Positions 1 to 8,800 of a stretch of 64,000 nucleotides of DNA are shown in pieces (position 1 is the stretch's first letter; the number at the start of each line of letters is the position of its first letter). The DNA is from Mycolicibacterium aubagnense (GTDB lineage: Bacteria; Actinomycetota; Actinomycetes; Mycobacteriales; Mycobacteriaceae), in assembly GCF_010730955.1 (NCBI RefSeq), contig NZ_AP022577.1, positions 4,464,001 through 4,528,000 of the forward strand, in the 5' to 3' direction. The position numbers were made by a program, and so were the translations under genes. The notes under the pieces were generated by a model that was given only the letters and a program-made list of their open reading frames with translations, ran no database searches and had not been told where the DNA came from.

Positions 1-146
1 TCGCGCGGGTCCAGCGCGGGGACCTTGTCCAGCGCGGCGCGCACCATCTGCGCGGCGAGGTCGTCGGGCCGCATGGTGGCCAGCGAGCCCTTGACGGCAC
101 GGCCGATGGGGGAGCGGGCGGTGGAGACGATGACGGCTTCGGGCAT
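1..146 (-). CDS. fadA3: Thiolase (acetyl-CoA C-acyltransferase), N-terminal fragment, FadA3-like
   Basis: Only the first 48 codons lie in the window; the gene runs off the left edge. Reading leftwards from ATG at 146 the protein starts MPEAVIVSTARSPIGRA, the usual first strand of thiolases, which cleave 3-ketoacyl-CoA (or condense acetyl-CoA) in beta-oxidation. A GGAG ribosome site lies 8 nt upstream of the ATG. The catalytic Cys and His are outside the window, so activity cannot be judged. The fadA3 name rests on position: in M. tuberculosis fadA3 precedes the same GDSL lipase and lipU. Confidence 0.8.
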   Translation of the reverse strand, partial: MPEAVIVSTARSPIGRAVKGSLATMRPDDLAAQMVRAALDKVPALDPR

Positions 147-196
147 GACGGGAGCTCCTAGTGGATCCAAAGGAAACGGCATTGCTTCCCTGGAAT

Positions 197-1165
197 TTAT
201 CCCGTGACAGGAGCGACGATCGGCGCGGGTACGCCTGTCGTGCGCCGCCAGAGGCGCGACACGTTCGTCAGGCGCGCCAGCGCATTGGTGTCGTCGGAGG
301 TCCTGGAGACCAGCGCCGATGCCGGCGGCGAGTCAGTTGTCCACTCGCCCAACGCTTCACACAACGCGGGGAGCAGCTGCTGGGCGGCCAGCGAGTACCC
401 GGCGGCCGACGGGTGGAACATGTCCGAGGAGAAGAGCACCTCGGGAGCCTTGAGGAAATCGGGCGACAGCAGGTCGGAGAACGGCACCGGCACGCCGCCG
501 AAGGAACGGACCTGCCCGGCCTGGGCCCGGGCCAACCGTAAGCCACGATTGCGGGTCACCCACCGCAACGGCTGCGGGATGGCGGCGATGGCGCCGAAAT
601 CCGGGCAGGTGCCCACGACCACGACCGCGCCGCTCGCGCTGAGCCGTTGCACCGCATTACCGAGGCGGCGGGCCGACTGCCATATCCCGTTGACCGCGGT
701 GATGTCGTTGGCCCCGATCATGATGACCGCGGCGTCCGGTGGCGGGCCGGCCACGAACATGGCATCGATCTGGCCGGACAACCCCTTCGAGGTCGCGCCC
801 ACGATGGCCTTGGTGGACAGCCGGATTCGCTTGCCGGACTGCTGTGCCAGCCCACGGGCGAGCAGTACGCCGGGCACTTCGTCGGCGTTGTGGCAGCCGT
901 ATCCCGTCGCGGTGGAGTCGCCGAAGATCATCAAATGCAGGTCGAAAGGCACCCCGCGCTGCCATCTTTCGACGGGTCCGCCACCGGGGCTGTAGACGCC
1001 GTCGGCTCTCGGCGGGACGTCCCACGACTTGGGTATCACCCGGCGGGCCTTGGCGGCCTGCCCGGTCAACAGATTTCGCGCCCCGACGTAGAACGAGCCC
1101 GTCGAGGCAATGGTGGCTGCGGTCGCCAGAGCGATGGTCGTCCGGCGCGGTGCACGTATGCCCAC
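197..1165 (-). CDS. SGNH/GDSL-family esterase or lipase (Rv1075c-like)
   Basis: About 322 residues from GTG at 1165; an upstream in-frame start at 1228 is possible but adds residues without family character. An N-terminal hydrophobic stretch follows Arg-rich residues (RAPRRTTIALATAATIAS), so the protein is probably secreted or membrane-anchored. The SGNH blocks are present: GDS with the nucleophile Ser near residue 84, the GAND motif near 153 and DMFH with the catalytic Asp/His near 248-251. Members hydrolyse ester bonds of lipids or acylated wall components; the substrate cannot be read from sequence. The gene is divergent from lipU, as in M. tuberculosis. Confidence 0.85.
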   Translation of the reverse strand: MGIRAPRRTTIALATAATIASTGSFYVGARNLLTGQAAKARRVIPKSWDVPPRADGVYSPGGGPVERWQRGVPFDLHLMIFGDSTATGYGCHNADEVPGVLLARGLAQQSGKRIRLSTKAIVGATSKGLSGQIDAMFVAGPPPDAAVIMIGANDITAVNGIWQSARRLGNAVQRLSASGAVVVVGTCPDFGAIAAIPQPLRWVTRNRGLRLARAQAGQVRSFGGVPVPFSDLLSPDFLKAPEVLFSSDMFHPSAAGYSLAAQQLLPALCEALGEWTTDSPPASALVSRTSDDTNALARLTNVSRLWRRTTGVPAPIVAPVTG

Positions 1166-1371
1166 GGCGTTCAGTTTAGGTGGGTTGCCCAGATTCGCAG
1201 GTCGATGAACCGCGGGTGGCCCGGTCACGTAACCATATCGACTGGGGCATTAATTAGGTGACTTTGATTGTTGATCTATGTAGCAGTGACAAGCTAAGTT
1301 ACGCGGGTTGTCTATTTAGTGACGTAAATAACGAAGTGCACCGGAACTACAAAGGCGTAGGAGTGGTGGCG
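1166..1371. promoter_or_regulatory. Divergent promoter region between GDSL esterase and lipU, with an AT-rich core
   Basis: This gap separates divergent starts. Positions about 1250-1345 are clearly richer in A/T than the surroundings. An inverted repeat, TATTTA (1313-1318) and TAAATA (1325-1330), is visible, as are repeated pentamer-like units of the form AGTGAC/AGTTAC. These could be regulator sites or promoter elements; the regulator is not identified. Confidence 0.5.
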
Positions 1372-2424
1372 ATGACCGCACCGAGCAGGGTTGTCAGAAC
1401 CCATAGTGTTGCTATAAGTGCTGCTAAGGGGCGGAAACCACGCCGCTATCCCGTCAGCGACGGCGCACCCGTAGAGATCGTCGAGGACGGTCCCAGCCTG
1501 GCCGGACGCCTGATGTCGGTGGCTGCGACCCTCGCCATCAAGTCAACTCTGACCATCGGCAGCTACGTTCCGAAGGCCCCCTGGCCGTGGGGAATGGTCG
1601 ACTTCGTCGCCCGCGTCATGCGGCCCGAGCCGGGCACCGTCCGCGCCACGATCGGTTTGCCGAACTGTACGGCGCACCTGGTCCGGGCCAAAGGCGTGTT
1701 GCCGGCCGACGGCAGGCGCAGCGTCATCCTCTACATGCACGGCGGGGCTTTCCTGACCTGCGGCGTGCACACCCATGGTCGGGTGGTCGGTGCGCTGTCG
1801 AAGTACGCCGACGCTCCCGTCTTGGTGGTCGACTACCGGATGATCCCCAAGCATTCGATCGGCGAGGCGCTCGAGGACTGCCACGACGCCTACCGCTGGT
1901 TGCGCCTGAAGGGCTACGAGCCGGATCAGATCGTGCTCGCCGGGGATTCGGCGGGCGGCTATCTGTCACTGGCGCTGGCCGAGAAGCTGCAGGAGGAAGG
2001 CGAGTTGCCGGCCGCGGTGGCAACCATGTCGCCGCTGTTCGAGATCGACAACGAGAGCCGGGCCCAGCACCCGAACTTGAAGTCCGACGCGATGTTCCCG
2101 CCGCACGCTTTCGACGCGCTGGTAGAGCTCATCGAGGACGCGGCGTCGCGCCACGTCGTCGACGGTAAGCCTGAAGAGGTGTACGAGCCGCTCGACCACA
2201 TCGAGCCCGGTCTGCCGCGCACCCTGATCCACGTCTCCGGCTCCGAGGTGTTGCTCAACGACGCGCGTAAGGCCGCGCACATGCTGGCCGCCTGCGGCGT
2301 GCCGGTCGAGGTGCACGTCTGGCCCGGCCAGATGCACGTGTTCCAGCTCGCGACCCCGCTGGTCAAGGAGGCCGAGCGCTCGCTGAAGCAGATCGGCGAG
2401 TACATCCGCGAGGCAACCTGGTAA
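1372..2424 (+). CDS. lipU: HSL-family alpha/beta-hydrolase esterase, LipU
   Basis: The start at ATG 1372 is preferred because AGGAG lies just upstream; the reading frame stays open back to 1258, but that part is AT-rich intergenic sequence. The 350-residue product belongs to the hormone-sensitive lipase group. The oxyanion-hole motif HGGA is at about residues 123-126 and the nucleophile elbow GDSAGG has Ser near 193, with a C-terminal Asp and a His in GQMHVF. It should hydrolyse short-to-medium acyl esters in the cytoplasm or at the membrane. The N-terminal 50 residues are Arg/Lys-rich. Position next to the GDSL esterase and cbs matches Rv1076. Confidence 0.9.
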   Translation: MTAPSRVVRTHSVAISAAKGRKPRRYPVSDGAPVEIVEDGPSLAGRLMSVAATLAIKSTLTIGSYVPKAPWPWGMVDFVARVMRPEPGTVRATIGLPNCTAHLVRAKGVLPADGRRSVILYMHGGAFLTCGVHTHGRVVGALSKYADAPVLVVDYRMIPKHSIGEALEDCHDAYRWLRLKGYEPDQIVLAGDSAGGYLSLALAEKLQEEGELPAAVATMSPLFEIDNESRAQHPNLKSDAMFPPHAFDALVELIEDAASRHVVDGKPEEVYEPLDHIEPGLPRTLIHVSGSEVLLNDARKAAHMLAACGVPVEVHVWPGQMHVFQLATPLVKEAERSLKQIGEYIREATW

Positions 2425-2466
2425 TCCGGTATGCGCAACCGGGGTGCGGCCTGACACGATGTATCC

Positions 2467-3861
2467 ATGCGCATCGCCCGGCACGTCAGTGAGCTCATCG
2501 GCAATACGCCTCTGGTCCAACTGAACTCGGTTGTTCCAGCTGGCTCCGGGGTGGTGGCAGCCAAGATCGAATACCTCAACCCCGGCGGTAGTGCCAAGGA
2601 CCGCATCGCGGTCAAGATGATCGACGCGGCCGAAGAAGCCGGACTGCTGAAGCCGGGCGGGACCATCGTCGAACCCACGTCCGGCAACACCGGGGTCGGC
2701 CTCGCCATCGTCGCGCAGCAGCGCGGTTACAAGTGCATCTTCGTCTGCCCGGACAAGGTCAGCGAGGACAAGCAGAACGTGCTGCGCGCGTACGGTGCCG
2801 AGGTGGTCGTCTGCCCGACGGCCGTGGCCCCCGACCATCCGGACAGCTATTACAGCGTCTCCAACCGCCTCGTCACCGAGATCGACGGCGCGTGGAAGCC
2901 CGACCAGTACTCCAACCCGAACGGCCCGGCCAGCCATTACGAGACCACCGGCCCGGAGATCTGGGCCGACACCGACGGCAAGATCACACACTTCGTGGCT
3001 GGCGTCGGCACCGGCGGCACCATCACCGGCACCGGCCGTTACCTCAAAGAGGTCTCGGGTGGCCGGGTGAAGATCGTCGGCGTCGATCCTGAGGGCTCGG
3101 TGTACTCCGGCGGCACCGGCCGGCCGTACCTGGTCGAGGGCGTCGGTGAGGACTTCTGGCCGTCGGCGTACGACCCGACCATCCCCGACGAGATCATCGC
3201 CGTGTCCGACGCCGACTCGTTCGATATGACCCGGCGCCTGGCGCGCGAAGAGGCCCTGCTGGTCGGCGGTTCCTGCGGTATGGCCGCGGTCGCCGCGATC
3301 AAGGTGGCCGAGCGCGAGGGGCCGGACGCCGTCGTCGTCGTCCTGCTGCCGGATGGCGGAAGAGGTTATCTGTCAAAGATTTTCAACGACGAGTGGATGT
3401 CGTCGTACGGCTTCCTGCGCAATCGGCTGGACGGTACGCCCGAGGAACACACCGTCGGCGATGTGCTGCGTGGCAAGTCCGGCGCGCTGCCGGACCTGGT
3501 CCATACGCATCCGTCGGAAACAGTGCGTGACGCCATCAGCATCTTGCGCGAGTACGGCGTCTCCCAGATGCCGGTGGTCGGGGCCGAGCCGCCCGTGATG
3601 GCCGGTGAGGTCGCGGGCAGCGTGTCCGAACGTGAGCTGCTCTCAGCGGTTTTCGAAGGCCGGGCGAAACTTGCCGACGCGGTGGCGCAGCACATGAGCC
3701 CGCCGCTGCCATTGATCGGGGCCGGCGAGCTGGCGTCCGCGGCGGCCAAGGAACTGCGCGAGGTCGACGCCGTGATGGTCGTCGACGACGGCAAGCCCGT
3801 CGGGGTGCTGACCCGGCACGATCTGCTCGGGTTCCTGTCGCAGGGCGGGTCGCGTAAATAG
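2467..3861 (+). CDS. cbs: Cystathionine beta-synthase
   Basis: 464 residues, the same length as M. tuberculosis Cbs. It condenses L-serine with homocysteine to cystathionine (reverse transsulfuration). The PLP lysine is K44 in NPGGSAKDR. PTSGNTG binds the substrate carboxylate, and a glycine-rich loop (GTGGTITGTG) holds the PLP phosphate. Two CBS domains occupy roughly residues 340-464 and are expected to be regulatory; the N-terminal haem-binding extension of human CBS is absent. metB lies about 5 kb downstream, separated here by a membrane-protein island. Confidence 0.95.
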   Translation: MRIARHVSELIGNTPLVQLNSVVPAGSGVVAAKIEYLNPGGSAKDRIAVKMIDAAEEAGLLKPGGTIVEPTSGNTGVGLAIVAQQRGYKCIFVCPDKVSEDKQNVLRAYGAEVVVCPTAVAPDHPDSYYSVSNRLVTEIDGAWKPDQYSNPNGPASHYETTGPEIWADTDGKITHFVAGVGTGGTITGTGRYLKEVSGGRVKIVGVDPEGSVYSGGTGRPYLVEGVGEDFWPSAYDPTIPDEIIAVSDADSFDMTRRLAREEALLVGGSCGMAAVAAIKVAEREGPDAVVVVLLPDGGRGYLSKIFNDEWMSSYGFLRNRLDGTPEEHTVGDVLRGKSGALPDLVHTHPSETVRDAISILREYGVSQMPVVGAEPPVMAGEVAGSVSERELLSAVFEGRAKLADAVAQHMSPPLPLIGAGELASAAAKELREVDAVMVVDDGKPVGVLTRHDLLGFLSQGGSRK

Positions 3862-3946
3862 CCGCCTAAGCAGGGGAGATTGACTTATCTTCTCCGGTAG
3901 GGCGAGAGCACTCGCTTCCCGCTAGTTGACCTTCGGAAAGGCCGCC

Positions 3947-4324
3947 ATGACCGAGTACCCACCCCCGCCGCCCGGGAACTTCCCTCCGCCGCCTCCGGGG
4001 AACGTCCCGCCGCCTCCGCCCGGTGGTTACCCGCCGGCCGGTGGATATCCCGGTGCCGGCGGACCGCCGGACAACAACCTCGTGTGGGGCATCCTCGTCA
4101 CCATCTTCTGCTGCTTGCCTTTCGGCATCGTGTCGATCGTCAAGGCGACACAGGTCTCCGGACTGTGGGCGCAGGGCCGGCCTGATCTGGCACAGGCCGC
4201 CGCGGCTGACGCCAAGAAGTGGGCCATGTGGGGCGCCATTGCCGGTGTCGTCGTCATCGTGATCTACGTGATTCTGACGCTGATCGGCGCGGTTTCGTTC
4301 AACACGTCGTACTCCGGTAGCTGA
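3947..4324 (+). CDS. Pro-rich-tailed CD225/dispanin-type membrane protein
   Basis: About 125 residues from ATG 3947, with CGGAAAG upstream. The first 40 residues are almost only Pro, Gly and Tyr (repeats of PPPPPGN and PPGGY). Then come two membrane segments flanking the conserved loop of the CD225 (dispanin) family: NNLVWGILVTIFCCLPFG, then Lys and a Gly/Leu/Ala-rich loop before the second helix. CD225 is the domain of eukaryotic IFITM proteins; bacterial roles are unknown. It opens the island between cbs and metB, and DUF2752 follows after 10 nt, so they are probably co-transcribed. Confidence 0.8.
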   Translation: MTEYPPPPPGNFPPPPPGNVPPPPPGGYPPAGGYPGAGGPPDNNLVWGILVTIFCCLPFGIVSIVKATQVSGLWAQGRPDLAQAAAADAKKWAMWGAIAGVVVIVIYVILTLIGAVSFNTSYSGS

Positions 4325-4334
4325 ACCAGAGAAA

Positions 4335-4763
4335 ATGCAACACCTGCAGCGGCCCAAGGCGGTTAGTCCGCTCCTTGGGCCGCTCGCTGTTGCGGGCGCC
4401 GCCGGCGTGGCGTGCTGCGCCGTGTGGCTGAGCAACCCGACGGTGCCGGGCGGCCCGATTCCGGTCTGTCCCACGAAGGCGCTGTTCGGTATCGACTGCC
4501 CGGGCTGCGGCAGCATGCGAATGCTGTATTCCCTGATGCACGGCGACTTTTCGGCTGCGTTGCATTTCAACGCAGTGGGCATCGTCGCCTTGATGCTGCT
4601 CGCCTGGTCCTATGGCGCGTGGACTTACGGTCGCGTCGTCGGCCGACAAATCACCAGTTGGCAGCATCGTCGTTGGGCCGCACCGGTTGCTTTGACGGTA
4701 GTGTGCATTTGGTTTGTTATTCGCAATGTGCCTATAGCCCCGTTCATTTCGTTGTACGTGTAG
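4335..4763 (+). CDS. DUF2752 membrane protein
   Basis: 142 residues. The hallmark of DUF2752 is present: a CP...G.DCPGCGSMRM segment around residues 45-58 followed by LMHGDFSAALHFN. There are about three transmembrane segments. The paired cysteines (CPTKA...CPGCG) could bind metal or form disulfides. Function is not known for the family. It sits 10 nt after the CD225 gene and 52 nt before the large Pro-rich gene, in the same orientation, which fits one operon of small membrane proteins. Confidence 0.75.
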   Translation: MQHLQRPKAVSPLLGPLAVAGAAGVACCAVWLSNPTVPGGPIPVCPTKALFGIDCPGCGSMRMLYSLMHGDFSAALHFNAVGIVALMLLAWSYGAWTYGRVVGRQITSWQHRRWAAPVALTVVCIWFVIRNVPIAPFISLYV

Positions 4764-4815
4764 TTCACCGTTGTAACCAGAAACACCACATCCACATCGC
4801 TCGGAGGGACGAAAG

Positions 4816-5949
4816 ATGACGGACCAACCGACGGAAGGCACTCCGCCCGACGCCAATCAGCCGACGGAGTACATTCCGCAGCCGCCGCCGGGTGGGTTCC
4901 CCCCGCCGCCTCCGGGAGCTGCTCCGACGGAATACATTCCGCAGGCGCCGCAAGGCGGTGGCTTCCCGCCGCCTCCGCCTCCCGGCGCTGGCTACCCGCC
5001 GCCGCAGGGTGGCTACCCGCCACCGCCGCAGGGCGGCTACCCACCGCCTCCGCAGGGTGGCTACCCGCCGCCTCCGCCTCCCGGCGCTGCCTACCCGCCT
5101 CCGGCGCAAGGCGGATACCCGCCGCCCCCGCCGGGCGGTGCCTACCCGCCGCCCCCGCCGCCGCAGGGTGGCTTCGCGCCCCCGCCTCCGGGGGCATATC
5201 CGCCCGCCGGGTACCCGTACGGTGCACCGGGCGGCGCGGCTGCATTCAGCATCGGCGACGCGCTGTCGTGGGCCTGGAACAAGTTCACCAAGAACCCGGC
5301 ACCGCTGATCGTGTCGATGTTGGTCTACGGCCTCATCGTCGGTGTGATCGCAGCAATCGTCGAGTTCGGCGCCCTGGGGCTGGCCGATACTTCGATGTCC
5401 AGCTATTCGGCGGACGACGCCAGCTTCAGCTACTCGTACAACGTCACCTCGCTGGGGCCGGCCAGTATCGCCGTATTGGTGGTTGGCTACCTCGTGCTGC
5501 TGGTGGTCGCGGCGGCCATCTCGTCGGCTCAGTACGTCGGCCTGCTGGGCATCGCCGACGGACAGCCGACCACCATCGGCTCGTTCTTCAAGCCGCGCTA
5601 CATCGGCCCGATGATCCTGCTGACGCTCATCGTCGGCGTGCTCGTCGGCATCGGTTACGCCTTGTGCATCATCCCTGGTCTGGTCGTCGCTTTGTTCGCG
5701 ATGTTCGCGCACCCGGCCCTGGTCGATCGCAATCTGTCACCGATTGACGCCCTGAAGGCCAGCATCGACATCGTGAAAGCCAATGCCGGACAGGTGATCC
5801 TGGTTTGGCTGGTGGCGGGTTTGATCGCCGCGGCCGGCGTGCTCGCCTGCGGCGTCGGTGTCCTGGTCTCCGGTCCGGTTGCCTCGCTGATGCTGGTGTA
5901 CACCTACCGTCGCCTCAGCGGCGGGCAGGTCGCCCCGCTGACGCCGTAA
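4816..5949 (+). CDS. Large Pro/Gly/Tyr-rich-tailed multipass membrane protein
   Basis: 377 residues, starting at ATG 4816 behind GGAGGGACGAAAG. Residues 1-145 are low complexity, built from repeated PPPPPG, GGYPPPPQ and TEYIPQ units, and the DNA here is a degenerate tandem repeat. Residues 150-370 form a membrane domain of about six helices beginning FSIGDALSWAWNKFTKNP, a layout seen in YciC/DUF975-like integral membrane proteins. Its function is unknown. In M. tuberculosis this position holds pra, which couples a Pro-rich tail to an RDD domain; here the Pro-rich tail and the RDD domains are on separate genes. Confidence 0.8.
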   Translation: MTDQPTEGTPPDANQPTEYIPQPPPGGFPPPPPGAAPTEYIPQAPQGGGFPPPPPPGAGYPPPQGGYPPPPQGGYPPPPQGGYPPPPPPGAAYPPPAQGGYPPPPPGGAYPPPPPPQGGFAPPPPGAYPPAGYPYGAPGGAAAFSIGDALSWAWNKFTKNPAPLIVSMLVYGLIVGVIAAIVEFGALGLADTSMSSYSADDASFSYSYNVTSLGPASIAVLVVGYLVLLVVAAAISSAQYVGLLGIADGQPTTIGSFFKPRYIGPMILLTLIVGVLVGIGYALCIIPGLVVALFAMFAHPALVDRNLSPIDALKASIDIVKANAGQVILVWLVAGLIAAAGVLACGVGVLVSGPVASLMLVYTYRRLSGGQVAPLTP

Positions 5950-5956
5950 CGCCGTG

Positions 5957-6002
5957 GCCTGTTTGGGGGACGTGGCCGGTTGGTCGTGGCCCCCAAACAG
6001 GC
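5957..6002. terminator. 13-bp perfect inverted repeat between Pro-rich gene and first RDD gene
   Basis: GCCTGTTTGGGGG at 5957-5969 is exactly complementary to 5990-6002 across a 20-nt loop. There is no T-run. It lies 7 nt after the stop at 5949 and ends 13 nt before the next ATG, so it could be a terminator, an attenuator or an RNA-processing site splitting the operon. Confidence 0.6.
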
Positions 6003-6015
6003 ATGACGGCACCAC

Positions 6016-6501
6016 ATGAAACAGGACGACGTGAACTACACACCTTGGTGGGCCCGCGTGGCGGCAAGCCTCGTCGACCGGGTCCCCCCGCTGTTCGTCA
6101 TCATCGTCGGCGGGCTGATCGAGCGATCCCAGCGGTTGACGAAATGCCTTGCCGATCAAGCGGACTACAGCATCGGCCCGTTCTGCGCCACCGGAAACTC
6201 TGTCGCCGGCGTGCTGATCTGGCTGGCCGGCATCGTCATCGCGGTGTTGTTCATGGTGTGGAATCACGGCTATTTGCAAGGCACTACGGGTTCCAGCCTG
6301 GGTAAGCGGCTGTTCCACTTCCAGGTGATCGACGAAAAGACGGACGAGCCCATTGGTTTCGGCCGGTCGGTGGTGCGGCAGCTGGCCCACCTCGTCGACG
6401 CCGTCCCGGTGTTCGCCGGGTACCTGTTCCCGCTGTGGGATGCCAAGCGGCAGACCCTGGCGGACAAGATCATGTCGACCGTCTGCGTGTCGACCCGTTG
6501 A
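6016..6501 (+). CDS. RDD-family membrane protein (Pra C-terminal-like), copy 1
   Basis: 161 residues from ATG 6016 (GTG 6031 is an alternative). The RDD pattern is clear: YTPWWARVAASLVDR with the Arg/Asp pair in helix 1, a second helix, then TGSSLGKRLFHFQV and a C-terminal WDAKRQTLADKIM block. It closely follows the C-terminal half of the mycobacterial proline-rich antigen Pra (Rv1078) but lacks the Pro-rich tail. RDD proteins are three-to-four-helix inner-membrane proteins, in some cases tied to ion or osmotic transport. Its stop codon overlaps the TTG start of copy 2. Confidence 0.85.
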   Translation: MKQDDVNYTPWWARVAASLVDRVPPLFVIIVGGLIERSQRLTKCLADQADYSIGPFCATGNSVAGVLIWLAGIVIAVLFMVWNHGYLQGTTGSSLGKRLFHFQVIDEKTDEPIGFGRSVVRQLAHLVDAVPVFAGYLFPLWDAKRQTLADKIMSTVCVSTR

Positions 6502-6995
6502 CGACGTATGCACCGTGGTGGCGACGAGCCGCCGCCACAGTCATCGACCTGCTGCCCCTGCTCGTACTCACCGCGGCCGGTGCGGCGCTGGTCTGGTTCA
6601 CCCGAGACCGGCTGTGCGACACGGATACCTCCGCGTTCGACGGCGGCGCTCAATGCGGCGACGGTTACTCGATGTGGGGCTACGTCAGCCTGGTGGTGAC
6701 GTGGCTCCTCATGCTCGGGTATCTGATCTGGAACTTCGGTTACCGCCAGGGGCGAACCGGCGCCAGCCTGGGCAAGACCGCGCTGCACGTGCGGGTCGTC
6801 GGTCAAAGCTCCGGGACACCAATAGGTTTTGCGCGGTCCCTGCTGCGGCAGGCCGTGCATCTGGCCGACCTGTCGATCGTCGGCTACCTGTGGCCGCTGT
6901 GGGACGCCAAGCACCAGACCTTCGCAGACATGGTCATGGAGACAGTCTGCGTGACACCGCCGCGGACGCGAACCCCTGTCAGCGGAACGCACTGA
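6498..6995 (+). CDS. RDD-family membrane protein, copy 2 (TTG start)
   Basis: About 165 residues. The best start is TTG at 6498, which overlaps the upstream stop as TTGA, giving MTTYAPWWRRAAATVIDL, aligned with copy 1. It keeps TGASLGKTALHV, IGFARSLLRQAVHLAD and WDAKHQTFADMVM. It is a tandem duplicate of the preceding gene with strong divergence in the central loop (Asp/Cys-rich). Translational coupling is expected. The last 17 bp overlap the 3' end of the convergent acyl-CoA dehydrogenase gene. Confidence 0.85.
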   Translation: MTTYAPWWRRAAATVIDLLPLLVLTAAGAALVWFTRDRLCDTDTSAFDGGAQCGDGYSMWGYVSLVVTWLLMLGYLIWNFGYRQGRTGASLGKTALHVRVVGQSSGTPIGFARSLLRQAVHLADLSIVGYLWPLWDAKHQTFADMVMETVCVTPPRTRTPVSGTH

Positions 6996-8145
6996 CTCCC
7001 GTCAGCGCCTGTCCGATAACCAGCTGATGTACCTCGGATGTGCCCTCATAGGTCAGCACCGACTCCAGGTTGTTGGCGTGCCGGATCACCGGGTACTCCA
7101 GGGTGATGCCGTTGGCGCCCAACAAGGTTCGACATTGCCGAGCGATCTTGATGGCCTCGCGCACGTTGTTCAGCTTGCCGACGCTGACCTGTTCGGGCCG
7201 GATCCTCCCGGCGTCTTTGAGGCGGCCGAGCTGCAGCGCGAGGAGCTGCGCCTTGCTGAGCTCGACAGCCATATCCGCGATCTTGGCCTGTGTCAGTTGG
7301 TATTCCGCGAGCGTCTTGTCGAAAACTGTGCGCGTACCGACATAGTCCAGCGTCGCCTGCAGACAATCGCGTGCCGCGCCCACCGCGCCGAACACGATGC
7401 CGAACCGCGCCTCTGACAGGCAGCTCAGCGGACCGGACAGACCGCGTGCGCCGGGCAATCGCGCGGACTCGGGCAACCGGACGTCGTCGAGGCTGAATTC
7501 AGAGGTGACCGAGGCGCGCAGCGACATCTTGCGCGTCATCTCCCGGGCACTGAAACCCGGTGCGTCCGTGGGTACGGCGAACCCCAGCACGCCCTCCTCG
7601 GCGCGGGCCCACACCACCGCGACGTCGGCGACCGAGGCGTTGGTGATCCACATCTTCGACCCGTTGAGGATCCAGTCGTCGCCGTCGCGGCGGGCGGTGG
7701 TGCGCATGCCACCCGGGTTGGATCCGAAGTCCGGTTCGGTGAGACCGAAACAGCCGATCAGATCGCCGGCCGCCATTCCGGGCAGCCACTGCTCGCGTTG
7801 TTCCTCGCTGCCCCAGTGATGGATCGCGAACATCGCCAGCGACCCCTGCACCGACACCAGCGAGCGGATTCCGCTGTCGACCGCTTCGAGCTCCTGGCAC
7901 ACCAGCCCGTATGCCGTTGCGGTCGAACCGCTGCAGCCGTACCCGGTGAGGTGCATGCCGAGCAGGCCCAGCTTGCCGACCTCCGCTGCGATCTCCCGAA
8001 CCGGTACTGAACCGTTCTCGAACCACTCGGCGATGAAAGGACGCAACCGCTGTTCGCCGAACTGGCGGACCATGGTGCGCAATTCGATGTCCTCGGTGCT
8101 CAGCAGGTCGTCAGTGCCCAGCAGGTTGTCGATCGAGGCTGTCAT
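6979..8145 (-). CDS. Glutaryl-CoA dehydrogenase-like acyl-CoA dehydrogenase
   Basis: 388 residues, FAD flavoprotein of the acyl-CoA dehydrogenase fold. It resembles human GCDH along its length: DSGIRSLVSVQ (the conserved Arg that binds the substrate gamma-carboxylate), GCFGLTEPDFGSNP, WITNA, SLRAS, QLGRLKD, RHANNLESV and TYEGTSEVHQL with the catalytic Glu near 367. The expected reaction is oxidative decarboxylation of glutaryl-CoA to crotonyl-CoA in lysine/tryptophan breakdown; the M. tuberculosis counterpart would be of FadE7 type. It is transcribed against the island genes around it, so it looks inserted into the island. Confidence 0.85.
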   Translation of the reverse strand: MTASIDNLLGTDDLLSTEDIELRTMVRQFGEQRLRPFIAEWFENGSVPVREIAAEVGKLGLLGMHLTGYGCSGSTATAYGLVCQELEAVDSGIRSLVSVQGSLAMFAIHHWGSEEQREQWLPGMAAGDLIGCFGLTEPDFGSNPGGMRTTARRDGDDWILNGSKMWITNASVADVAVVWARAEEGVLGFAVPTDAPGFSAREMTRKMSLRASVTSEFSLDDVRLPESARLPGARGLSGPLSCLSEARFGIVFGAVGAARDCLQATLDYVGTRTVFDKTLAEYQLTQAKIADMAVELSKAQLLALQLGRLKDAGRIRPEQVSVGKLNNVREAIKIARQCRTLLGANGITLEYPVIRHANNLESVLTYEGTSEVHQLVIGQALTGVSAFR

Positions 8146-8234
8146 GGTGCAGTTCTACACCGGGAGTTCGCCGGAATGCGAGTGCAGGCCCCGGCTACGC
8201 TGGTCGTTCAGGGCTCGGATAGACGGGGTGAACG

Positions 8235-8792
8235 ATGACTGAGCACGACCAGAACCATGGTGCGGGTGAGCCGGAGGCTTCGACCCCGGCCTACGGCATG
8301 CCGCCGCTCCCGGCCTATGGCACGGAGGCCTACCCGCCGACGCCGGCGCCAGAGGCACTTACCCCGCCGCCGGTTGCCGGATACCCAGGCCCCGGATACC
8401 CGGGCCCTGGCTACCCAGGCCCCGGATATCCGCAGCCGGTCGCGCCGTATCCGCCTGTAGCCCAGGGATATCCGGGCATGCCGCCGATGCCGGGCATGAT
8501 GCCGATGGGTTACGCACCGGTGCCGAAGACCAACGGGCTGGCCATCGCGTCGTTGGTCTGTTCGCTGCTGGGCCTGGCGACGTGTGCAGCCACGTCGATT
8601 CTCGGCGTCATCTTCGGGCATCTGGCCAAGTCGCAGATCAAGCAGAGCGGTGAGGAGGGCGAGGGCATGGCCCTCGCAGGCTTGATCGTCGGCTACATCG
8701 GTTTGGCGATCTTCGCGCTGATCGCTCTGTTCTACTTCGGCCTGATCGCGCTCATCGTGGGCACCAGCGGCACCACAACAACGACCTACTAG
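8235..8792 (+). CDS. DUF4190 membrane protein with Pro/Gly/Tyr-rich tail
   Basis: 185 residues. Residues 1-95 are Pro/Gly/Tyr/Met-rich with a repeated [11 protein letters not shown] unit. Then comes [18 protein letters not shown], the standard opening of DUF4190, and a second hydrophobic segment after the GHLAKSQIK loop. Two membrane helices are predicted with the tail in the cytoplasm. DUF4190 has no defined function. The TM2 gene follows after 8 nt with its own AGGGGAC ribosome site, so the two are probably an operon. Confidence 0.8.
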   Translation: MTEHDQNHGAGEPEASTPAYGMPPLPAYGTEAYPPTPAPEALTPPPVAGYPGPGYPGPGYPGPGYPQPVAPYPPVAQGYPGMPPMPGMMPMGYAPVPKTNGLAIASLVCSLLGLATCAATSILGVIFGHLAKSQIKQSGEEGEGMALAGLIVGYIGLAIFALIALFYFGLIALIVGTSGTTTTTY

Positions 8793-8800
8793 GGGACTTC

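Noticed and set aside
4816..5260. Possible CRISPR-like or satellite array
   Set aside because: The repeats are short, degenerate and in frame, encoding a Pro/Gly/Tyr tail; there are no spacers.
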